Origin: Clostridium tagluense
GTDB lineage: Bacteria; Bacillota; Clostridia; Clostridiales; Clostridiaceae
Reading direction: 5' to 3'
DNA: 64,000 nt
Assembly (NCBI RefSeq): GCF_003865095.1
Contig: NZ_BHYK01000008.1
Coordinates: 62,001 to 126,000 of the forward strand
Of the stretch, positions 27,008-35,869 are shown one piece after another. The position numbers and the translations under genes are program-made. The notes under the pieces were generated by a model, which was not told the DNA's origin, did not search any database, and saw only the letters and a program-made list of their open reading frames with translations. The stretch's first letter is position 1. Each line of letters starts with the position of its first letter.

Positions 27008-28216
27008 ATGGCTTTTAAATTAGATATGATTCAAGCGGTAGCATTAGCAGTTGTTGTTCTATTTATAGGACAAAAAATCAAAAATAAATTGGAAGTTTTA
27101 GATAGATACTGTATACCAGCACCTGTAATTGGAGGATTAATTTTTGCAATAATTACTTTAATACTAAAATTAAGTAACATATTGATTTTTGATATGGACA
27201 TAACACTTCAAAAGGTATTTATGACCGCATTCTTTACAACTATTGGGTATACTGCAAGTCTTAAATTACTTAAAAAAGGTGGAAAAGGAGTTTTTATTTT
27301 TTTAGGAATATCCATATTACTTTGTGTTCTTCAAGACTTTACAGGAGTCGCACTTGCTAAGATGTTCGGTTTAAATCCACTTATAGGCCTTTCAACAGCT
27401 TCTGTTCCTATGGTTGGTGGACATGGAACATCAGGTGCATTTGGTCCAGTATTCGAAAAAGCAGGAGCAGTAGGGGCCACCACAGTAGCAATGGCATCAG
27501 CAACTTTTGGCTTAATTATGGGAAGTATCATTGGAGGACCTTTAGGAAAAAGATTAATTGAAAAAAATAATCTTTCATACCCTATGAAAATGATTAATTC
27601 ACATGATTACAAAGAGGCAGCTGTAATAAAAGAAAACACTGAAAAACAGCTAAATCCTGACAATTTTATGGGTGCTACGTCTCAGATTTTTTTAGCCATG
27701 GGAATAGGTACAATTATATCTCTTTTACTAGAAAAAACAGGCAGGACTTTTCCACCATACATAGGTGCTATGTTTGCAGCCGCAGTACTTCGAAATATAT
27801 CTGATTCTACAAATTTATATAAAGTTTATGAAGATGAAATCGATATCATAGGAGGAGTTTCATTATCATTATTCTTATCTATGGCGCTTATGGGACTAAA
27901 GCTATGGCAATTAGCAGATTTAGCAATGCCACTAATAGTAATGTTATTAGCTCAGACGATTTTGATGGGATGTTTTGCATATTTTGTAACCTTCAACTTA
28001 ATGGGGAGAGATTATGATGCAGCTGTAATGGCTTCTGGTAATTGTGGATTTGGCATGGGTGCTACACCAAACGCAATGGCCAACATGGGAGCTATGACAG
28101 CAAAATATGGTCATGCTCCAAGGGCGTTTTTTATTGTGCCACTGGTGGGAAGCTTATTTATAGATTTCTGTAATACTGGAGTTATTACAATGTTTATTGA
28201 TGTTTTTGGGAAATAA
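27008..28216 (+). CDS. gltS: sodium/glutamate symporter
   Basis: This 402-residue protein has ten or so membrane helices and the GltS hallmarks: two glycine-rich re-entrant loops, GGHGTSGAFGP near residue 136 and ASGNCGFGMGATPNAMANM near 345. It imports glutamate with sodium. The adjacent GlnK/GlnL-like system and the direct repeats before its promoter suggest regulation by amino-nitrogen supply. AAGGAGGC precedes the ATG. Confidence 0.95.
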   Translation: MAFKLDMIQAVALAVVVLFIGQKIKNKLEVLDRYCIPAPVIGGLIFAIITLILKLSNILIFDMDITLQKVFMTAFFTTIGYTASLKLLKKGGKGVFIFLGISILLCVLQDFTGVALAKMFGLNPLIGLSTASVPMVGGHGTSGAFGPVFEKAGAVGATTVAMASATFGLIMGSIIGGPLGKRLIEKNNLSYPMKMINSHDYKEAAVIKENTEKQLNPDNFMGATSQIFLAMGIGTIISLLLEKTGRTFPPYIGAMFAAAVLRNISDSTNLYKVYEDEIDIIGGVSLSLFLSMALMGLKLWQLADLAMPLIVMLLAQTILMGCFAYFVTFNLMGRDYDAAVMASGNCGFGMGATPNAMANMGAMTAKYGHAPRAFFIVPLVGSLFIDFCNTGVITMFIDVFGK

Positions 28217-28270
28217 TAAACATGCGAATTTTACCAAATAGTTAAAAGTATAAGTAATAATAAAAAAGTT

Positions 28271-28306
28271 AAAAATAGCGAGAAAATATCTCGCTATTTT
28301 TATTTT
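28271..28306 (+). terminator. terminator of gltS
   Basis: AAAATAGCGAGA pairs with TCTCGCTATTTT around a 4-6 base loop, followed by TATTTTTC. Confidence 0.9.
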
Positions 28307-28410
28307 TCTAAGGTATAAATCAAGTCTTTGTAAAGGATTTTAAACTTATGGCTTGATAAAAAAAAGTATGAACTTTATAATTAAAGCATAAGCTTTAAGG
28401 AAGGTGACAA

Positions 28411-30123
28411 ATGGATATAATTAATGATTACTATAATGAAGTTATATGCAGTATTAATGAAGGGGTTATTGTTATAGACAATAAAGGCATCATAAAAATC
28501 ATTAATAAAGCTGCTGAAAAAATGTTAAGGGTTAATGCAGAAGATAGTATAGAAAAAAATATATTAGATATATTTCCACATAGTGAATTATTAAAGGTAT
28601 TTGAAAAGGGAGAAACGAAAGGAAATATAAAAGAGGGAAAGTTTATTGTAACCCGTAGCGCAATAACTGTTAAGGGTGAAGTTATAGGTGCACTCCAAAT
28701 ATTTAGTGAAGAAAAAGAAGATAATCTATTTGTAAACCTGCAAGATGATGGTGACGATTCCGAAAGCATTTTAAATACAATTATTAATACTGTAAATGAG
28801 TGTGTAGTTGTAGTAAATAAAAATGGAATAATAACTATGATGAGTAATGCATATAAAGAACTTGTTAATTGCAAAAGTCCAGAGGGAAAGCATGTGACAC
28901 AGGTTATTGAAAACACAAAATTACATATAGTAGCAAAAACTGGGGAAAAACAATTTGGAGAACTTCAAGAGGCTAATGGGCATAAAATGATTTCTATGAG
29001 AGTTCCTATAAAAGAACAGGGTAAAGTTGTAGGGGCCATTGGAAAAGTAATGTTTAAGGATTTGAGCAATTTCAAGATATTGAGTAATAAATTGTGGAAT
29101 TTGGAAAAAGAAGTTGAATACTATAAAAATGAGTTATGCGGAGATGGAAAAGCAATATATACTTTTAGGAATATTATAGGACATGGTGTTAAGAGCCGCG
29201 AGGTAATGAAAATGGCAAAAAGAGTAGCAAAAATAGAGTCAAACGTTTTAATTACTGGTGAGAGTGGAACAGGTAAAGAACTTTTTGCTCATTCTATTCA
29301 TAATGCCAGTAGAAGGTGTTTAAAACCTTTTGTAAAAATAAATTGTGGAGCTATCCCAGCAGAGCTTTTTGAGTCAGAAATGTTTGGATATGAAGAAGGG
29401 GCTTTTACTGGTGCTAAAAGATCAGGCAAGAAAGGTAAGTTTGAACATGCAAATGGAGGCACCATTTTATTAGATGAAATTGGTGATATGCCTATGAATA
29501 TGCAAGTTAAGCTTTTAAGGGTTATTCAAGAAAAAGAGTTAGTCAGGGTTGGCGGAAACAATGTTATAAAGGTTGATGTACGTATTATTGCATCTACTAA
29601 TAAGTCACTAGAAGGGTTAATAAAAGATGGAAAGTTTAGAGAAGATCTGTATTACAGATTGGATGTTATGCATTTGAAATTACCATCATTAAGAGAGAGG
29701 ACGGAAGATATTGAAGAATTATCAAATGAACTTCGAAAAAAAATAAGTAAAAAATACGGGGTTTATTCCGAAGGTATTTCTAGCGAGGCCATTGATTATT
29801 TAAAATCTTATAGTTGGCCTGGGAATATAAGGCAACTTGAAAACGTAATAGAAAGAGCTATAAACTTGCTTGATGCAGAGCTTTGTATAATGCCAAGGCA
29901 TTTGCCAGAAAAGATAATTAAAAATAATATAAAAAAATATTCATTAGAAAATAATTATTTGAAAGATGTTGTTGAAACTATTGAAAAGGATCTTATTATG
30001 GAGTGTATAGGAAAAACAGGCGGAAATAAAAGAGAAACAGCGAAAAGATTAGGGCTTAGCAGAGCTGGATTATACAAAAAATTAAACCGGTATAATTTAA
30101 TGGAAATAGCCAATCTACAATAG
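28411..30123 (+). CDS. sigma-54-dependent transcriptional activator with two PAS domains
   Basis: This 570-residue regulator has PAS domains near residues 8-90 and 118-215, an AAA+ domain with Walker A GESGTGKE (about 282), the sigma-54 contact loop GAFTGA (about 329) and Walker B GGTILLDEIGD. A Fis-type helix-turn-helix lies at the C-terminus (GGNKRETAKRLGLSRAGLYKKL). A small molecule or redox cofactor bound by the PAS domains probably sets its activity. It lies directly upstream of a thiolase gene whose promoter is sigma-54 type and carries paired upstream palindromes, so thl is its likely target. AAGGAAGGTGAC precedes the ATG. Confidence 0.9.
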   Translation: MDIINDYYNEVICSINEGVIVIDNKGIIKIINKAAEKMLRVNAEDSIEKNILDIFPHSELLKVFEKGETKGNIKEGKFIVTRSAITVKGEVIGALQIFSEEKEDNLFVNLQDDGDDSESILNTIINTVNECVVVVNKNGIITMMSNAYKELVNCKSPEGKHVTQVIENTKLHIVAKTGEKQFGELQEANGHKMISMRVPIKEQGKVVGAIGKVMFKDLSNFKILSNKLWNLEKEVEYYKNELCGDGKAIYTFRNIIGHGVKSREVMKMAKRVAKIESNVLITGESGTGKELFAHSIHNASRRCLKPFVKINCGAIPAELFESEMFGYEEGAFTGAKRSGKKGKFEHANGGTILLDEIGDMPMNMQVKLLRVIQEKELVRVGGNNVIKVDVRIIASTNKSLEGLIKDGKFREDLYYRLDVMHLKLPSLRERTEDIEELSNELRKKISKKYGVYSEGISSEAIDYLKSYSWPGNIRQLENVIERAINLLDAELCIMPRHLPEKIIKNNIKKYSLENNYLKDVVETIEKDLIMECIGKTGGNKRETAKRLGLSRAGLYKKLNRYNLMEIANLQ

Positions 30124-30128
30124 TATAC

Positions 30129-30147
30129 ATGTAAACTTTGTTTACAT
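30129..30147. promoter_or_regulatory. upstream activator site 1, TGTAAAC palindrome
   Basis: TGTAAAC-TTT-GTTTACA at 30130-30146 is a perfect palindrome, extended by one A/T pair on each side. It is the same 7+3+7 site as the one at 30312, and both lie between the sigma-54 activator gene and its presumed target promoter. Confidence 0.7.
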
Positions 30148-30311
30148 ATATTGTTTCATATCAATAATAGTTATAGTATATTAGGAGAGAATTATCTGAA
30201 GAACTAAATGTATACATATATTAAGGCGTTGAAAATACTTTTGGTGATTTTTTTAACGATAAAGTTATAATATTAACAAAATTAAAATGAGAAAATTAAT
30301 GGAACTATTAA

Positions 30312-30328
30312 TGTAAACTAAGTTTACA
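30312..30328. promoter_or_regulatory. upstream activator site 2, TGTAAAC palindrome
   Basis: TGTAAAC-TAA-GTTTACA is a perfect 17-bp palindrome, 72 bp before the -24 element at 30400. This is the normal distance range for an enhancer bound by a sigma-54 activator. Confidence 0.75.
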
Positions 30329-30398
30329 CTTGAAGTCATAAGTTGTGTTATAATAAGAGAAAACGTTGATATAGTGTGATTTACAGGATTTTCTTAAC

Positions 30399-30416
30399 TT
30401 GGCACGAAAAATGCTA
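30399..30416 (+). promoter_or_regulatory. sigma-54 (-24/-12) promoter of the thiolase gene
   Basis: TTGGCACGAAAAATGCT fits the consensus TGGCAC-N5-TTGCW with one mismatch. GG at 30401-30402 and GC at 30413-30414 are separated by exactly 10 bases. Confidence 0.85.
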
Positions 30417-30512
30417 TATAATATATACATAGGAAAAAAGTTAAAGCAAATGATAAATTCCTATTATATTGTAATAAGCTATTAGTGGAATAAATAAATG
30501 GAGGTTATATAT

Positions 30513-31691
30513 ATGAGAGACGTAGTAATTGTGTCAGCAGTAAGAACAGCAGTAGGAAGTTTTGGTGGAGCATTAGCAAAATTGTCAGCTGTAGAAATAG
30601 GAACTATTGCAGCTAAAGAGGCTATAAAAAGATCAGGTGTTAAACCAGAACTAATACAGGAAGCTGTTATTGGTAATGTAATACAAGCAGGACTTGGACA
30701 AAATGTTGCAAGACAAATAGCTATATACGCGGGGATGTCTGAAGAATCTTCAGCTCTTACAATAAATAAAATATGTGGTTCGGGACTAAGAGCTGTAAGC
30801 ATGGCAGCACAATTTATAATGTGTGGAGACGCAGATATAGTACTAGCAGGTGGAACAGAAAGCATGAGTAATGCTCCATATGCACTTCCAAACAATAGAT
30901 GGGGTGCAAGAATGGGAGATGGAAAAATAGTTGATACTATGATTAATGATTCTCTTTGGGATGCATTTAATAACTATCATATGGGCGTTACTGCAGAAAA
31001 TATCGCAGAGAAATGGAATATAACAAGAGAAGAGCAAGATCAATTTTCTTTAAAAAGTCAATTGAAAGCTGAAAAAGCTATAAAAGAAGGCAAATTTAAA
31101 GATGAGATTGTTCCAGTTTCAATCCCTCAAAGAAAAGGCGACCCAATAATATTTGATACAGATGAATTTCCAAAAGCTGGTTCAACTATAGAAAAACTAA
31201 GAAAATTAAAACCTGCCTTTAAAAAAGATGGTACTGTAACAGCTGGTAATGCATCAGGAATAAATGATGGTGCAGCTATGTTTATAGTAATGTCAAAGGC
31301 AAAGGCTGAGGAACTAGGAGTTAAACCGTTAGTTACAATAAAAGCTTATGCATCAGGTGGGGTAGATCCAAAAATAATGGGATATGGACCAGTTCCTGCA
31401 TCTAGAAAAGCATTAGAAAAAGCAGGAATGACTGTAGCGGATTTAGATTTAATAGAAGCTAACGAAGCATTTGCTGCTCAATCATTAGCTGTAGCTAAAG
31501 ATTTAGGATTCAATACAGAAATAGTAAATGTTAATGGTGGAGCGATAGCATTAGGTCACCCAGTAGGGGCTTCAGGAGCAAGAATACTTGTTACATTAAT
31601 ACATGAAATGATAAAAAGAGATTCTAAAACTGGGCTTGCTACCTTATGCATAGGTGGAGGTCAAGGAACGGCCATTATTGTTCAAAGATAA
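30513..31691 (+). CDS. thl: acetyl-CoA acetyltransferase (thiolase)
   Basis: This 392-residue thiolase has the three active-site blocks: Cys in KICGSGLRA (about residue 88), His in [10 protein letters not shown] (about 348) and Cys in CIGGGQG (about 378). It condenses two acetyl-CoA to acetoacetyl-CoA, the first step to butyrate, butanol or acetone in clostridia, and can also run in fatty-acid breakdown. GGAGGT at 30500-30505 fixes the start at 30513 rather than the in-frame ATG at 30498. The gene stands alone, with a sigma-54 promoter and a terminator of its own. Confidence 0.95.
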   Translation: MRDVVIVSAVRTAVGSFGGALAKLSAVEIGTIAAKEAIKRSGVKPELIQEAVIGNVIQAGLGQNVARQIAIYAGMSEESSALTINKICGSGLRAVSMAAQFIMCGDADIVLAGGTESMSNAPYALPNNRWGARMGDGKIVDTMINDSLWDAFNNYHMGVTAENIAEKWNITREEQDQFSLKSQLKAEKAIKEGKFKDEIVPVSIPQRKGDPIIFDTDEFPKAGSTIEKLRKLKPAFKKDGTVTAGNASGINDGAAMFIVMSKAKAEELGVKPLVTIKAYASGGVDPKIMGYGPVPASRKALEKAGMTVADLDLIEANEAFAAQSLAVAKDLGFNTEIVNVNGGAIALGHPVGASGARILVTLIHEMIKRDSKTGLATLCIGGGQGTAIIVQR

Positions 31692-31700
31692 ATTAAATGA

Positions 31701-31730
31701 AAGACCAGTAAAAAATACTGGTCTTTTTTA
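31701..31730 (+). terminator. terminator of thl
   Basis: AAGACCAGTA pairs with TACTGGTCTT around AAAAA and is followed by a T-run. Confidence 0.9.
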
Positions 31731-31941
31731 TTTGCAAGAAAAGCATGTAATTATTTATTAATCTTTCTGAAATTAATTAGAAGAGAGGTTAAATATTTAT
31801 ATATTATCAAAAATTAACTTGATTTTTTATGGTAAATTAGTAATAAAAAAAAATTTAAGATGGATTTAATAATAATGTGGCATAATACTAAAGAATAACT
31901 GGAACTATTATGGTATAATTATAATTATAGGAGTGATATAG

Positions 31942-32460
31942 ATGGTTAAAATAAAAAATGCGCTTCCAAACATTTTCACATTAAGCAATATGTCTTGTGG
32001 AATTATGTCTATACTTATGAGCTTTGAGAGCAATTATAAATTAGCAGCATTATTTATTCTTTTAGCAGGAATATTTGATAGGTACGATGGAAGAATAGCT
32101 AGGTTTTTAAAAGTAGATAATGATTTAGGCAAAGAGTTAGATTCATTATGTGATTTAATATCTTTTGGTGTAGCACCTTCCATATTAATATTTAATATTT
32201 ATAATTTTGTGGAGCTAGGTTATATTGGATATTTAATGGTTTTAGTTTTTCCAGTAGCAGGAGCTTATAGATTAGCAAAATATAATATTACAGATTTTGA
32301 TGGAGTTTTTTCAGGAATTCCTATCACCATTACAGGCACATTTTTGGCGCTGTATGCACTATTTGTGTTTAATCGACCTCTAAATTTAGGACCTACTATT
32401 TTTTTAATGATTGTATTATCTTATTTGATGGTAAGTAAATTTAAATTTAAAAAAATGTAA
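31942..32460 (+). CDS. pssA: CDP-diacylglycerol-serine O-phosphatidyltransferase
   Basis: This 172-residue membrane enzyme has the CDP-alcohol phosphatidyltransferase signature DGRIARFLKVDNDLGKELDS then LCD, which binds the metal and CDP-diacylglycerol, and four or five further helices. It makes phosphatidylserine, the precursor of phosphatidylethanolamine. The length is normal for the Gram-positive type II enzyme. Psd is not adjacent. A TATAAT at about 31914 and AGGAGTG precede it. Confidence 0.88.
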   Translation: MVKIKNALPNIFTLSNMSCGIMSILMSFESNYKLAALFILLAGIFDRYDGRIARFLKVDNDLGKELDSLCDLISFGVAPSILIFNIYNFVELGYIGYLMVLVFPVAGAYRLAKYNITDFDGVFSGIPITITGTFLALYALFVFNRPLNLGPTIFLMIVLSYLMVSKFKFKKM

Positions 32461-32538
32461 TAGGATAATAAGACATAAGTTTAAATAATATTGTAATGGA
32501 ATTTTAATAAAATATATTTTAAAATGCAATTATTGTAG

Positions 32539-32572
32539 TTGCCTCACTTTATGGTGAGGCTTTTTTTAATTT
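32539..32572. terminator. bidirectional terminator
   Basis: GCCTCAC and GTGAGGC pair around TTTATG, with T-runs downstream on the plus strand. It sits between convergent pssA and the deacetylase gene. Confidence 0.85.
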
Positions 32573-33336
32573 TTAAATCTGTAGTAATACTCAGGCGTAT
32601 CTTCAGTAATAGCTTTAAATTCATAGCCTAAATCTTTATAATATTTTATGATGTTAGGTAGAGCGACTACAGTGTTTTTATTATTGAAATTGCAATGCAT
32701 TAGAATTATGGCTGCATCTTTATTGCCTTTAATTATTTTTGAGTTGCAAATAAGCTGGTCGACGTTTAAATTAGGGTTTATACCATCATATATATTAACA
32801 TTCCAATCGTACACTTTAAAATTGTTTTTATGAAGATCATCTAAGGAAAGAGCATTTAAGCGCTTAGAACTACCACCAGGAAACCTAATAATCTTAGGAG
32901 CAAAGCCTGTAACCTCCTTTATTTTATGAGAAGTTTTTGTCATTTCATCAATAAAACCCTCTGTGCTTCTATATATTTTTTTGAAATCATGACTGTAGGT
33001 GTGAAGACCTATACCGTGACCTTCATTATATATTCTCTTAAGAATTGACTCCTTTCCTTCAATTTCCTTACCTACTACAAAAAAAGTAGCTTTTACATTT
33101 TGTTTTTTTAATACATCTAATAGTGCACCTGTAACAACATAAGTAGGGCCATCATCAAAAGTTAAATAAGCAATTTTGGGAGGGGTTATATCAGCAGAGC
33201 TTTTACATAATAAATTTAAAGATATAAATGCTGGGCTATTTTTTATTATATTATTTTTGCCAGCACTGTTAGTTAAAAATAATAGAATAATAGGAGTAAT
33301 AAAAAAAAGAAGAATATATCTTTTTCTAAGAGTCAT
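32566..33336 (-). CDS. polysaccharide deacetylase (NodB domain)
   Basis: This protein of about 256 residues has an N-terminal membrane anchor and a NodB-type barrel: motif 1 TFDDGP, motif 2 HTYSHDF (two metal His), motif 3 RFPGGSS. It would remove acetyl groups from peptidoglycan or another envelope glycan outside the cell. AAGGTAGG before the ATG at 33336 supports this start over an in-frame ATG 14 codons upstream. It is divergent from the hydrogenase-maturation genes. Confidence 0.88.
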   Translation of the reverse strand: MTLRKRYILLFFITPIILLFLTNSAGKNNIIKNSPAFISLNLLCKSSADITPPKIAYLTFDDGPTYVVTGALLDVLKKQNVKATFFVVGKEIEGKESILKRIYNEGHGIGLHTYSHDFKKIYRSTEGFIDEMTKTSHKIKEVTGFAPKIIRFPGGSSKRLNALSLDDLHKNNFKVYDWNVNIYDGINPNLNVDQLICNSKIIKGNKDAAIILMHCNFNNKNTVVALPNIIKYYKDLGYEFKAITEDTPEYYYRFKN

Positions 33337-33431
33337 ATTATCGCCTACCTTTAATTTTTTCATAATTAGTTTACCCAAAGAAATGTATATTAAAGCAGTA
33401 TATTTTTAATTGATAAATCATTGATAAATGA

Positions 33432-33461
33432 TTGACAATGAACACTGAAATTTTGTATAAT
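33432..33461 (+). promoter_or_regulatory. strong sigma-A promoter of the hydrogenase maturation genes
   Basis: TTGACA (33432-33437) and TATAAT (33456-33461) lie 18 bp apart, upstream of the regulator gene and hydG. The repeated TTGATAAATSATTGA-like sequence at about 33410-33434 overlaps the -35 box and could be an operator. Confidence 0.75.
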
Positions 33462-33467
33462 TACATT

Positions 33468-33714
33468 GTTCCGTATAGAAAGAATTTTCTGACTGTATGG
33501 AAAACAAACTAATTAATCAGAACTTTAGGTGATGATTAATTATTATAAATTCGAACCTAATTGTTAAGAGTTTATCTAAGCAAAAGGAGGGTAAAAGTAT
33601 TAAACATTAATAGGTATACTTTGACCTTTTACATTTTGTAGAAGGTTTTATTATTTGGCGGAAATTTTGGATACCTTGTGCTAAAAAAAATGGCATAAAG
33701 AATAGAGGGATAAT
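33468..33714 (+). promoter_or_regulatory. long leader with AGGTGATGATTAA motif (copy 3)
   Basis: About 245 bases separate the promoter from the first gene. TTCCGTATA pairs with TGTATGGAA (9 pairs, two G-U) near 33469-33504. Then AATTAATC and GATTAATT (about 33513-33540) enclose AGGTGATGA. The motif AGGTGATGATTAA matches the ends of the leaders at 3286 and 6250. A ribosome-site-like AAGGAGGG near 33582 has no start codon behind it. There is no gene in the rest that I can support. Confidence 0.45.
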
Positions 33715-33960
33715 ATGGAAAAAAGAATTGGCGTTGTAGGAATTATAATAGAAGAATTTACTAATGCTACTTTTGTTAACGACATACTGCACGATTTTGG
33801 GGATTTAATTGTAGGAAGAATTGGAGTGCCTTACAAGGACAGAGGAATATTTGTAATTTCTATAATTGTAGATGGGACCATGGACGAAATAAGTGCAATG
33901 ACAGGTAAGATTGGAAAGATTCCAGGGGTAAATGTTAAAGCTGCAATAACTAAGCAATAG
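33715..33960 (+). CDS. TM1266-family iron-only hydrogenase system regulator
   Basis: This 81-residue protein is of the TM1266 type, an ACT/NikR-like ferredoxin fold often encoded beside hydE, hydF and hydG: KRIGVVGIIIE at the start and the VPYKDRGIFVISIIVDG centre. It is annotated as a putative regulator of [FeFe]-hydrogenase maturation, with no proven mechanism. It lies 47 bases before hydG behind the same promoter. AGAGGGAT precedes the ATG. Confidence 0.85.
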   Translation: MEKRIGVVGIIIEEFTNATFVNDILHDFGDLIVGRIGVPYKDRGIFVISIIVDGTMDEISAMTGKIGKIPGVNVKAAITKQ

Positions 33961-34007
33961 AGAAAAAATATAGTGGAAAGAATAAAAAATATTGGAGGAA
34001 TTTAAAA

Positions 34008-35423
34008 ATGAAAGAATATAAAGCTGAGGATTTTATCATTGATTCTGAAATAAATGAGTCTATAGAATACGGAAAGAAAATGGCTGAGGATAAAGCTTTT
34101 GTAGTGGAACTTTTAAACAAAGCTAAAACCTGTGTTGGGCTTACTCATAGGGAAGCTTCTGTGCTTTTGAATATAGAAGATACTGAATTATTACAAGAAA
34201 TGTTTAAAAGCGCTAAAGAAATTAAAGAAAAAATATATGGAAAAAGGATAGTAATTTTCGCACCATTATATGTAAGCAGTTTTTGCATAAATAACTGTCA
34301 ATATTGTGGGTATAAGCATTCAAATGATAGTATTTCAAGAAAAAAACTTAATATGGAAGAGTTAAAAGAAGAAGTGAAAATTTTAGAAAGTTTAGGGCAT
34401 AAAAGATTGGCCCTTGAAGTGGGAGAAGATCCAGTTAATACACCAATTGAATACGTACTTGAATGCATAAAAAACATATACTCAATAAAATTTGAAAATG
34501 GCAGTATAAGAAGAATAAATGTAAATATTGCTGCTACAACCGTTGAAGAATATAAAATGCTTAAAGATGCAGAGATAGGAACTTATATATTGTTCCAAGA
34601 AACTTACCATAAAGAAACCTATGAAAGATTCCATCCAAAGGGACCAAAGCATAATTATAATTATCATACAACAGCAATGGACAGAGCAAAGCAGGCAGGG
34701 ATAGATGATGTAGGTATTGGAGTGTTATATGGTTTATATGAATATAAATACGATACAATAGCAATGCTAATGCATGCAGAGCATTTAGAAGAGTCTACAG
34801 GTGTTGGACCTCACACTGTGTCAGTACCAAGATTAAGACCCGCAGAAAATGTAAGTCTTAAGGATTATCCATATTTAGTAACAGATGAGCAGTTTAAAAA
34901 ATTAGTTGCGGTGTTAAGACTTGCCGTTCCTTATGCAGGAATGCTTTTATCTACAAGAGAAGATATAAAATTTAGAGAAGAAGTTTTAGCATTAGGTGTA
35001 TCTCAAGTTAGTGCAGGTTCTTGTACTGGAGTTGGCGGATATGCTGATGAATATAGTGGTCATAAAAGTGAAGAAAAACCACAATTTGAGATTGGAGATC
35101 ATAGATCACCTAAAGAAATCATAAAAAGCTTATGTGAAAGTGGATATATTCCAAGTTATTGCACTGCTTGCTACAGAGAAGGAAGAACTGGTGACAGATT
35201 CATGAGACTTGCAAAAAGTGGACAGATCCATAATGTATGTCAGCCCAACGCTCTTCTAACATTAAAGGAATTTATGTTGGATTATGGTGATGAAAATATT
35301 AATAAAATAGTAGAAGAAACTATAAGAAAAGGACTTGAAGAGATACCAAATGAAAAATCAAGAGAGGCAACGAAGGAGAAACTAGATAGAATAGAAAAAG
35401 GGGAGAGAGACTTAAGATTTTAG
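34008..35423 (+). CDS. hydG: [FeFe]-hydrogenase H-cluster maturase HydG
   Basis: This 471-residue radical-SAM enzyme cleaves tyrosine to give the CO and cyanide ligands of the H-cluster. The radical-SAM cluster motif CINNCQYC (CX3CX2C) lies near residue 94. The C-terminal CX2CX22C motif, starting CTACYREGRTGDRF, binds the auxiliary cluster on which the Fe(CO)(CN) unit forms; the 22-residue spacing is exact. It is cotranscribed with the TM1266-type regulator. hydF follows after a 576-base gap and hydE is not in this window. Confidence 0.96.
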   Translation: MKEYKAEDFIIDSEINESIEYGKKMAEDKAFVVELLNKAKTCVGLTHREASVLLNIEDTELLQEMFKSAKEIKEKIYGKRIVIFAPLYVSSFCINNCQYCGYKHSNDSISRKKLNMEELKEEVKILESLGHKRLALEVGEDPVNTPIEYVLECIKNIYSIKFENGSIRRINVNIAATTVEEYKMLKDAEIGTYILFQETYHKETYERFHPKGPKHNYNYHTTAMDRAKQAGIDDVGIGVLYGLYEYKYDTIAMLMHAEHLEESTGVGPHTVSVPRLRPAENVSLKDYPYLVTDEQFKKLVAVLRLAVPYAGMLLSTREDIKFREEVLALGVSQVSAGSCTGVGGYADEYSGHKSEEKPQFEIGDHRSPKEIIKSLCESGYIPSYCTACYREGRTGDRFMRLAKSGQIHNVCQPNALLTLKEFMLDYGDENINKIVEETIRKGLEEIPNEKSREATKEKLDRIEKGERDLRF

Positions 35424-35440
35424 TAGATGTAAGGTTAAAA

Positions 35441-35687
35441 AAGTATGAAGTTTATCCTACGTGATTTGCAATAAGAACTGTAAACGTGAAATTTGATTAA
35501 GAAATTCTAATCTTTTGCGAATATAAAACTTTCTAGCGCTCACACTCAGCGTCCTGCCTCGGGTTCGCTAGCCTGACTTCCTGTCAGGCTTACGAAAGTT
35601 TTACATTCGCAAAAGAAGAATTTCTAAATCAAATTTCAATGTTTATGCGTTACTTATTGCAAATCACTACGGATAAACTTCATACTT
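35441..35687. repeat. 247-bp near-palindrome between hydG and hydF
   Basis: Arm 35441-35533 and the reverse complement of 35594-35687 agree over about 93 bases with few differences, roughly nine in ten by eye. The 60-base centre is more GC-rich than its surroundings and has its own hairpin (GCCTGAC-TTCCT-GTCAGGC). No ORF spans it. As RNA it would fold into one long rod. It could be a MITE-like repeat, a retained structured RNA, or a strong terminator-like barrier between hydG and hydF. Confidence 0.85.
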
Positions 35688-35869
35688 AGTATCATTTAAT
35701 ATCTATCGCAATTTAAGCATCTTTGGAAGTAATAGGAATAGAGACATAGAAACATAGAAACAATATTAGAAGTACTTGTAGGTTTTAAAAATAAAAGTTG
35801 TGGATAGTTCTTAAGATTGAGATTAAAGTGTGTAAAAAATACGCGCTCATTATTTGTGGATAATATTTT

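Noticed and set aside
30843-31043. Minus-strand ORF inside thl
   Set aside because: It lies antisense to a well-conserved gene and has no start signals.
32648-32833. Plus-strand ORF inside the deacetylase gene
   Set aside because: It is a shadow of the minus-strand coding region, without a ribosome site.
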